NCBI GenBank assembly: GCA_944349335.1
Contig: CALVMW010000001.1
Coordinates: 1-64,000 of the forward strand
Origin: an uncultured Bacilli bacterium
GTDB lineage: Bacteria; Bacillota_I; Bacilli_A; RFN20; CAG-288
DNA length: 64,000 nt
Direction of reading: 5' to 3'
Made by a program: the position numbers and the translations under genes. This document shows positions 57,926-64,000 of this stretch, in pieces (within the stretch, counting starts at the first letter, position 1; the number at the start of each line of letters is the position of its first letter). Below the pieces are notes generated by a model. It made no database searches. It saw only the letters and a list, made by a program, of their open reading frames with translations, and was not told where the DNA came from.

Positions 57926-59113
57926 TCAATCGTTTATAAGTTCGCTGATCACTGAGCCGATCTCATTAGGTGAAGGAGTGATACCATAATTTTCTAATAT
58001 GGTTCTACCAATGTCAGCAAAAGTATCTCTCTCATTAAGCAACTTACCATTATTATAAGAAGTTGAGAAAGCTATAAGAGGAACTTTTTCTCTTGTATGG
58101 TCTGTTCCTGTATGAGTAGGATCATTACCATGGTCAGCAGTTATTAAAAGTAGGTCATCTTTGTTTAAGCAATTGATTAAGTCACATAATTGTGTATCGA
58201 AGGCTTCAATAGCATCTCCATAACCAAGAGGATTGCGGCGATGACCATATAATGAATCGAAATCAACTAAGTTTACAAAACAGAGACCAGTAAAATCTCT
58301 TTTAGCAATAGCGATAGTTTGATTCATTCCATCTTCATTTGAGGTAGTGTGAATAGATTCATCGATTCCAGTTCCATCGAAGATATCGTGAATTTTACCG
58401 ACACCTATAACCTTTTTGCCGGCTCTTTGTAAATCATTTAAAGCGATAGTACATCCGACTGGAAGAGCATAATCTCTTCTATCAGAGGTTCTAACAAAAT
58501 GATCTTTATCTTCACCGATGAAAGGTCTAGCGATAATTCGTCCAACCTTCCATTCTTTTTTCATTGTGATCCTTCTTGCAATTTCACAAATCTTATAAAG
58601 TTCATCTAAAGGAATAACAGCAGTATTAGCCGCAATCTGTAGAACAGAATCAGAGGATGTATAGACAATAATTGAGCCTTCTCTCATCGACTGTTCACCT
58701 AAATCATAGATGATCTGTGTACCACTAGCAGCGATATTTCCAATTATTTTACGTCCGCTTTCCTTTTCTAATTCATCAATTAATTCTTTAGGAAAACCAG
58801 TATCAGTAAAGGTAACTAATGGTTCTAAAGTCAATTTTCCCATCATTTCTTGATGACCGGTAAGTGTATCTTTTCCATTCGATTTTTCATTTAATTTCAT
58901 GGTGTAAGAGTGAGGATGAGAAACTTTTGAAGTTCCTAAAATATCCCCTAAATCTCCGATACCTAAATAATTCATGACCGGTACTTTAAGACCGCCCTTC
59001 TTTTCAGAAACATGGACCCAAGTATTAGTTCCGGCATCACCAAACTTATCAGCATCAGCCATCGCACCTATACCGACTGAATCCATCACTATCAAAAATA
59101 TACGTTTAAACAT
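57926..59113 (-). CDS. deoB: Phosphopentomutase
   Basis: DeoB interconverts ribose (or deoxyribose) 1-phosphate and 5-phosphate in nucleoside salvage. The 395-residue product is an alkaline-phosphatase-superfamily enzyme: metal-binding VMDSVGIGAM at the N-terminus, DAGTNTW with the phosphorylated Thr, and ITADHGNDPTHTGTDHTRE near the C-terminus with metal-ligand Asp and His residues. Length is normal. Shine-Dalgarno AGAGGT. A TATAAT is 18 nt upstream of the ATG. The lipoprotein and permease genes follow, suggesting the importer may bring in a nucleoside-related or unrelated solute. Confidence 0.97.
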   Translation of the reverse strand: MFKRIFLIVMDSVGIGAMADADKFGDAGTNTWVHVSEKKGGLKVPVMNYLGIGDLGDILGTSKVSHPHSYTMKLNEKSNGKDTLTGHQEMMGKLTLEPLVTFTDTGFPKELIDELEKESGRKIIGNIAASGTQIIYDLGEQSMREGSIIVYTSSDSVLQIAANTAVIPLDELYKICEIARRITMKKEWKVGRIIARPFIGEDKDHFVRTSDRRDYALPVGCTIALNDLQRAGKKVIGVGKIHDIFDGTGIDESIHTTSNEDGMNQTIAIAKRDFTGLCFVNLVDFDSLYGHRRNPLGYGDAIEAFDTQLCDLINCLNKDDLLLITADHGNDPTHTGTDHTREKVPLIAFSTSYNNGKLLNERDTFADIGRTILENYGITPSPNEIGSVISELIND

Positions 59114-59131
59114 ATTTTTTACCTCTAAATA

Positions 59132-59137
59132 ATTATA
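59132..59137 (-). promoter_or_regulatory. -10 box of deoB
   Basis: Perfect TATAAT on the minus strand, 18 nt before the deoB ATG. No good -35; a T tract fills the spacer. Confidence 0.55.
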
Positions 59138-59168
59138 CTAAAAAAAAATATTCGATGTTGCGATATGA

Positions 59169-60026
59169 TTATCTTTTCATCGCTTTATCATAGATTTCTC
59201 TTTCCTTTTTCTTACTGACATGAGTATATATCTCGGTAGTTTCTATATTTTTGTGACCTAATAGCGTCTGTACTTGTCTAAGATTAGCTCCATTTTCAAG
59301 CAAGTTTGTTGCAAAGGTATGACGGAATAAGTGTGGGTGAATATTTTTTTTGATACCTTTTTCTAAAGCATATTTTTTGATTTCTAAAAACAAATATTGA
59401 CGAGAAACTCTTTTACCATTTTGATGAACAAAAACAAACGGATTTACTATTTTTTCTCGCTGCTGTAAATAAAGTGTTAAATAGCTTGCTAATTCCTCAC
59501 TAAAAGGAACAATTCTCTCCTTACTTCCTTTACCTAATACTTTTAAATGTAAAGCTGTAAAATTGATGTCCTCTATTTTTAAATTACAAAGTTCAGATAC
59601 TCTTAATCCGCAATAATAACACATCTCGATCATGACTAAGTCAAGAAGACCCTTATAAGTCTTAATATCAGGAGCAGAAAATAAAAGACTAACTTCAGAT
59701 ATAGTTAATATATCAGGAAGTTTTCTTTCTTTTTTAGGGATTTTTATCTCAGAGATAACAATTGAAGTTTTATTTTCATTTTTTAAGAATTTTAAAAAGC
59801 TTTTAATCGCTGTCGACTTCCTAATCACAGAAGTCCTCTTATATTTTTTATCATTTAAATAAATTAAATACTCACTAAAATCTTCCAAAGTTACCTCTTT
59901 TTTATTTTTACTAGAAAAGTAATCAAAAAATTGTTGGAGATCTTTTTTATAAGCCTCAAGTGTTTTTTTACTATCCCCTTTTTCAGTCGCTAAGTAAATA
60001 AGAAAATTTTCAATTTCTTCATTCAT
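59169..60026 (-). CDS. xerD: Tyrosine recombinase of XerC/XerD type
   Basis: Site-specific recombinase that resolves chromosome dimers at dif with FtsK. The 285-residue product has the N-terminal SAM-like DNA-binding domain (about 1-85) and the catalytic domain with Arg in CGLRVSELCNL, the conserved Lys in GKGSKERIVP, HPHLFRHTFA, LGHKNIETTEIYTHV with the nucleophile Tyr. All five catalytic residues look present. It overlaps dinB by 8 nt. Whether it is XerC or XerD cannot be told from the sequence alone; it stands in a housekeeping repair run, not in a mobile element. Confidence 0.93.
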   Translation of the reverse strand: MNEEIENFLIYLATEKGDSKKTLEAYKKDLQQFFDYFSSKNKKEVTLEDFSEYLIYLNDKKYKRTSVIRKSTAIKSFLKFLKNENKTSIVISEIKIPKKERKLPDILTISEVSLLFSAPDIKTYKGLLDLVMIEMCYYCGLRVSELCNLKIEDINFTALHLKVLGKGSKERIVPFSEELASYLTLYLQQREKIVNPFVFVHQNGKRVSRQYLFLEIKKYALEKGIKKNIHPHLFRHTFATNLLENGANLRQVQTLLGHKNIETTEIYTHVSKKKEREIYDKAMKR

Positions 60027-61038
60027 CTTCTATTTTTTCAGCTCCAACTCCGATTAATCTTAACGGCTTATGATCATAAAATTCCTCAAATAATTTAGAG
60101 ACAACTAAAAATATTTCGCTTTCATCTGATGTTGATTTAATAGTTTGTCTTTTACTTCTTGTACTAAAATTGTTATCTCTTAATTTAATCGAAATTGAGG
60201 TAGCTTTCTTTCTCTTCTTTTTAAGCTCTTTAACTAGTTCAACTACACAATATTTAAAATCTTCAATCAGTTCATCTTCATTAGAGACGTCAAAAGATAA
60301 AGTCCTTTCAACTGAGATCGATTTAGGATCTCTATAATCGCTATCAACTATATTATCTCCATAACCATTAGCATGAGCTTGATGATAAGTAAAACTTTTC
60401 CCAAGTAGCCTTTTCATTCTTTCATCATCAGTTTTAGCTAGATCACCGATAGTATTTATACCTAACTCCACTAATCGAGGTGCAGATTTTTTTCCGATTC
60501 CATACATTTTTTCAATTTTGATCGGCCACAAAATTTCCGGTATATCTTTTTTCATTATAATAGTGATACCTAATGGTTTTTTATAATCAGAAGCCATCTT
60601 CGCTAAAAATTTTGTTTCACCTAAACCTATAGAACATTTTAATTGGCAAGTTTTATATAGATTTAATTGCAAATCAAATAAATAATCGTAATAAGGTTCT
60701 TTTATTTGATCAGTCATATCGATATAACATTCATCAATAGACGCTTGTTGAATAATAGGATAGCGTTCTCTTAAATAGGAAAAAAAGCGTTCAGAAAGAA
60801 GCTTATAATAAGAATAATGTACATCAATAATTATTAAATCAGGACATTTTATTAAAGCCTCAGAAGTACTCATTCCAGAGTAAACACCGGCTTTTCTAGC
60901 TTCATAGGATGAAGTAGAAATAACTCCGCGATTATGGTCAGAACCGATAGCGATAGCTTTATTAGCTAACTTCGGATTTAATAAAACTTCAGCCTGAGCA
61001 AAAAAGGCATTTAAATCGATATGTACAATTTTTTTCAT
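60019..61038 (-). CDS. dinB: DNA polymerase IV (Y family)
   Basis: Error-prone translesion polymerase. The 339-residue product has the catalytic motifs HIDLNAFFAQAE and ASIDECYIDMT, with the metal-binding acidic residues, a helix-hairpin-helix MYGIGKKSAPRLVELG and a little-finger domain (about 230-335). A clear beta-clamp-binding tail is not obvious. It overlaps recN by 4 nt and xerD by 8 nt, forming the recN-dinB-xerD run. Confidence 0.95.
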   Translation of the reverse strand: MKKIVHIDLNAFFAQAEVLLNPKLANKAIAIGSDHNRGVISTSSYEARKAGVYSGMSTSEALIKCPDLIIIDVHYSYYKLLSERFFSYLRERYPIIQQASIDECYIDMTDQIKEPYYDYLFDLQLNLYKTCQLKCSIGLGETKFLAKMASDYKKPLGITIIMKKDIPEILWPIKIEKMYGIGKKSAPRLVELGINTIGDLAKTDDERMKRLLGKSFTYHQAHANGYGDNIVDSDYRDPKSISVERTLSFDVSNEDELIEDFKYCVVELVKELKKKRKKATSISIKLRDNNFSTRSKRQTIKSTSDESEIFLVVSKLFEEFYDHKPLRLIGVGAEKIEDE

Positions 61039-62672
61039 CGATATTCTCGGATCAGATTTTTCGCTTGCTCAATTGAGGATTCTGTCACTTCAGAACTTGA
61101 AAGCATCTTAGCAACTTCGCTAATAAAAGCTTCCTCATCTAATTTACTGACCGTCGTCAAGGTTTTATCTGAGATGACGACTTTTTTAACTAGTAACGAT
61201 TCTTTTGAACTTGCTACAACTTGCGGTAAGTGACTGATGACAATAACCTGTGATAAAGAAGATATCGCTAAAATCTTTCTTGCCATTAAGGTTGCGATAC
61301 GCCCAGAGACACCAGTATCGATCTCATCAAAAATAATTGTCGGAGTAGGTGATATCTTATTCAAAACAACCTTTAAAGAGAGCATTAAACGCGAATTTTC
61401 TCCACCGCTGATAGCTTTTTTTATCTCTTGATAAGGTAAGCCAGGATTTAGTCTTACTAAGAAACTGATCTCATCGATACCATTACTATTTAATTCACAT
61501 TCATTAAAGTCAATTAAAAAATCAGCTTCTAATGCTAAATCTTTCATCTCAAAAGAGATCATTTGCGCTAATTCTTCGGCTTTCTTTTTACGAATTATAG
61601 AAATGGATTTAGCTAAACTTAAAGCTTCACTCTTTAAGTTTTTAATCTTCTTATCTAAGTCTTCTAAAATCATTTGATAATGGTCAGCTTGGTCAATTTT
61701 AGCTTTAAAGCTAGCTAAAGCATCAAGTATTTCTTTAGTAGTCCTACCATATTTCATCTGTAAACTCTTTAAGGAATATAGTCTTGAGTTTATATAATCT
61801 AATCGGCCTTTATCAAAATCGAGCGATTGATAATGATTATCAAGTTCGGTAAATTTATCTTCAAATTCTTCTAAAGATTGTAAACAAGCTGACACTTCAT
61901 TTTTTAGTGAACTATTTTCAAGGCCGCGCATTTCTTTTCGTAAACTAGCTAAGATATCAAAAAGAGAAATCTCGCCATTATTGATAGTTTTTTGTATTTC
62001 ATTATAGGCTTCTTCAATCTTCTCATAGTCATGCATCGCTTTATATTCTTCTTCAAGTTCTTCGATTTCATTTTCTTTTAAATGATATTTTTCAATCTCT
62101 TGAATCTGATAATTTAAGTAATCTAAATCGATGAAGCGGTTATCCTCTTTAACACGATTTAACTCTTTTTTACTTTCTAAAAGATCATGATAAGTATCTT
62201 GGTATTGTTTCAATAAATCATGCAATTCAACTATCGCAAACTTATCAAGATAAGATAGCTGCTTTTCACTATTTAAAAGAAGAGAATTCTCACCTTGAGA
62301 ATGAATATCAACTAATGCTCGAAAGAGGTTTTTACACTCAGATAAGGTTACAATATTACCATTGATATAAGTGGTGGAGGAATTTTTAGTGACCTTTCTT
62401 TTTATAATGATTCTATCATCCATCAAATAGGAGAAGACTTCATCACTAGCAGCTTCATTAACATAGGAAAAAACGCCTGTTATAACTAACGGTTTATCTT
62501 CTTCACGCAGTAAAGTTTTGTCAGCTTTTCCACCCAGTAATAAATTTAAAGCAGTGATAATTAAAGATTTACCAGCACCGGTCTCACCTACTAAAGAAAT
62601 ATAATTTGAAGTAAATTCAATATCACTATTTTCGATAGTCGCTAAGTTAGTAATCGTCAATTCTTCGAGCAT
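61035..62672 (-). CDS. recN: DNA repair protein RecN
   Basis: SMC-like ATPase for double-strand break repair. The 545-residue product has Walker A VGETGAGKSLI (about 29-39), a long coiled coil (about 140-380), signature SGGENSRLMLSL, Walker B TIIFDEIDTGVSG and HLPQVVASS. Length is normal. It overlaps dxs by 16 nt at its start and dinB at its end. Confidence 0.97.
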   Translation of the reverse strand: MLEELTITNLATIENSDIEFTSNYISLVGETGAGKSLIITALNLLLGGKADKTLLREEDKPLVITGVFSYVNEAASDEVFSYLMDDRIIIKRKVTKNSSTTYINGNIVTLSECKNLFRALVDIHSQGENSLLLNSEKQLSYLDKFAIVELHDLLKQYQDTYHDLLESKKELNRVKEDNRFIDLDYLNYQIQEIEKYHLKENEIEELEEEYKAMHDYEKIEEAYNEIQKTINNGEISLFDILASLRKEMRGLENSSLKNEVSACLQSLEEFEDKFTELDNHYQSLDFDKGRLDYINSRLYSLKSLQMKYGRTTKEILDALASFKAKIDQADHYQMILEDLDKKIKNLKSEALSLAKSISIIRKKKAEELAQMISFEMKDLALEADFLIDFNECELNSNGIDEISFLVRLNPGLPYQEIKKAISGGENSRLMLSLKVVLNKISPTPTIIFDEIDTGVSGRIATLMARKILAISSLSQVIVISHLPQVVASSKESLLVKKVVISDKTLTTVSKLDEEAFISEVAKMLSSSEVTESSIEQAKNLIREYR

Positions 62673-64000
62673 ATTTCCTCCTCGATCATTTTATATACGC
62701 TATCTACATCCATCTTATAATATTCTAAAAGTTTCTCATTCGAACCGTAAGTATAAAAATCAACAGCAAAAGAATAATAGTGAACCTTTATTTTTAGATT
62801 ATTACGAGCTACATATTGAAGAATCAAGGAGCAGGTTCCTTCTTTTGTTGAACAGGCATCATAAATAAATATCTCATCTTTATTCCTAAGTAGTTCTTGT
62901 AACACTTCATCTTTAGGTAATAGATCAGTTAAGATGACAGAATTAAAATTTAACTTCTTAGCTAACTTATATCCTAATGGACCTATACCTATAAATAATT
63001 TGGTTGATTGTGAGTTATTTATTATCGCTTTTTCTTTGTCATAAGAGATTATATCAGCTTTAATAGCTTCTTCTTTAGGTATTCTAAAAAAGATTGAACC
63101 CTGACTAGTAAAAAATAATTCTTCAGCTAGATAATTAAATGATATTTCATCATATGGCATAAATATTTGGGTATTAGGAATCGTTTTTAAAAAGCTAACA
63201 TCATATAAACCATGATGAGAAGGACCATCTTCATTAGCTAATCCGGCTCTTTCCACAAAGATAAAAGAATCGCTTTTATTTCTAATTAAATCTTCGAATA
63301 TTTGATCGTAACTTCTTTGCATAAAAGTAGAATATATATCTAAAATCGGATGAAGACCTTTAAGAGAAATACCAGTGATAAAACTAAAAGCGTGTTCTTC
63401 ACTTATACCGACATCGATACATCTATTTGGATATTGCGCAAAAAGTGAATTTAGCTTAGAACCATATTTCATCGCTGGCGTTAAAAGGATAGTTTTATTA
63501 TCTTCCTTCATTTTTCGCGCTAAAAAATCAACTTTAAGATCAGTAAATGAGGTAGTAGAACTTTTAAGATTAACACCGTGATATAAACCGATCTCATCTT
63601 CCATAGCCAGAGGATAACCGCAACCTTTTATCGTCAAAACATGGATGATTAAAGGAGAAGAAGTAAAAGATTTAGCTTTATTAAATGCAAGATTTAAAGC
63701 ACGAAAATCATGTCCATCAAAAGGACCCATATACTTTATTCCCATCGTTTCAAAAATAGTCGGTTTTAAAACGATAGAACGAATATAGTCTTTAATCTTC
63801 TTAAGTCCCCAGTAGATTTTTTTTCTAATTTTACCACCATTTAAACTCCTGGAAAAGAAAGCGGAAGTTTTAAAATAAAATGAGGAATTTCTCAATTTAA
63901 CAAATGAATTATGCATGAAAGAAACATCTTTAGAAATGCCCATGCCATTATCATTTAAAATAACTATCAAATTAGTCTCTTTATCAGTAGCTAATAGAGA
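62657..64000 (-). CDS. dxs: 1-deoxy-D-xylulose-5-phosphate synthase, C-terminal part (5' end outside window)
   Basis: DXS makes DXP from pyruvate and glyceraldehyde-3-phosphate, the first step of the MEP pathway, with TPP. About 447 codons are present; the frame is open to the window edge. Motifs: ILNDNGMGIS (TPP/metal region), GPFDGHD, SEEHAFSFITG (catalytic Glu region, usually EQHAVTFA), ERAGLANEDGPSHHGLYD (usually DRAGLVGADGPTHxG). The family's first about 170 residues lie upstream. No frameshift is seen. Its end overlaps recN. Confidence 0.95.
   Translation of the reverse strand, partial: SLLATDKETNLIVILNDNGMGISKDVSFMHNSFVKLRNSSFYFKTSAFFSRSLNGGKIRKKIYWGLKKIKDYIRSIVLKPTIFETMGIKYMGPFDGHDFRALNLAFNKAKSFTSSPLIIHVLTIKGCGYPLAMEDEIGLYHGVNLKSSTTSFTDLKVDFLARKMKEDNKTILLTPAMKYGSKLNSLFAQYPNRCIDVGISEEHAFSFITGISLKGLHPILDIYSTFMQRSYDQIFEDLIRNKSDSFIFVERAGLANEDGPSHHGLYDVSFLKTIPNTQIFMPYDEISFNYLAEELFFTSQGSIFFRIPKEEAIKADIISYDKEKAIINNSQSTKLFIGIGPLGYKLAKKLNFNSVILTDLLPKDEVLQELLRNKDEIFIYDACSTKEGTCSLILQYVARNNLKIKVHYYSFAVDFYTYGSNEKLLEYYKMDVDSVYKMIEEEICSKN

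Noticed and set aside
59169-60026. Xer recombinase as an integrase of a mobile element
   Set aside because: It lies in a recN-dinB-xerD housekeeping run with XerC/D length and no attachment repeats nearby.

Overview
The window looks like a contiguous piece of core chromosome from a low-GC member of the Bacilli, close to the wall-less or genome-reduced lineages. The evidence is strong A+T bias, Bacilli-type gene order (rplU-prp-rpmA-obg; dnaB-dnaI; ybeY-cdd-era-recO-glyS-dnaG-rpoD-trmK-nif3; yqeG-yqeH-nadD/yqeK-rsfS), the Firmicutes L27 precursor with its Prp protease, and ThyX. UGA is used as a stop in many genes (for example ruvA, obg, rsfS), which argues against Mycoplasma/Spiroplasma code 4. 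The exact order (RF39-, Erysipelotrichales- or Acholeplasma-like) is an inference I cannot settle by reading. No insertion sequences, prophage, CRISPR arrays or tRNA genes were found.

Layout. 1-8.5 kb: end of a 5S rRNA gene, the L21 leader and ribosomal protein genes, obg, ruvAB, secDF, recJ. 8.5-18.9 kb: a division region (ftsQ-ftsA-ftsZ), pheST, thyX, then mraZ-rsmH-ftsL-like. Peptidoglycan genes that normally sit between these are absent, so the dcw cluster is reduced and split. 18.9-23.3 kb (minus strand): pyk-ROK kinase-thrS. 23.4-37 kb: a long plus-strand run for replication initiation (dnaB, dnaI), an unfamiliar C39-peptidase/membrane protein, a ybeY::cdd fusion, era, recO, glyS, dnaG, rpoD, trmK, nif3 and a second sigma-70 factor. 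36.5-46.6 kb: ispH, apt, relA, hisS, aspS, a DEAD-box helicase, ispG, rpmG, efp, yneF. 46.6-55.6 kb: plsY diverging from parE-parC, then yqeG, yqeH, nadD-like::yqeK, rsfS and mtn. 55.6-56.1 kb: a noncoding stretch crowded with AGTACT-like motifs. 56-64 kb (minus strand): an ABC importer permease and lipoprotein, deoB, a Xer recombinase, dinB, recN and the 3' part of dxs.

Functionally the window covers translation and ribosome assembly, replication and repair, septation, and isoprenoid synthesis by the MEP pathway (dxs, ispG, ispH). The most unusual signals are: a substrate-binding lipoprotein whose two halves appear in swapped order (circular permutation); a DnaI-type helicase loader whose Walker A and B motifs are gone; a C39 peptidase joined to an ABC-exporter-like six-helix membrane domain but with no ATPase, its Shine-Dalgarno buried in a 14-bp hairpin; a NadD/YqeK fusion with a dead NadD part; an FtsA with eroded ATP motifs; a lysine-rich tail on the main sigma factor; and a recurrent promoter layout in which the -10 box sits 18-19 nt before the start codon.
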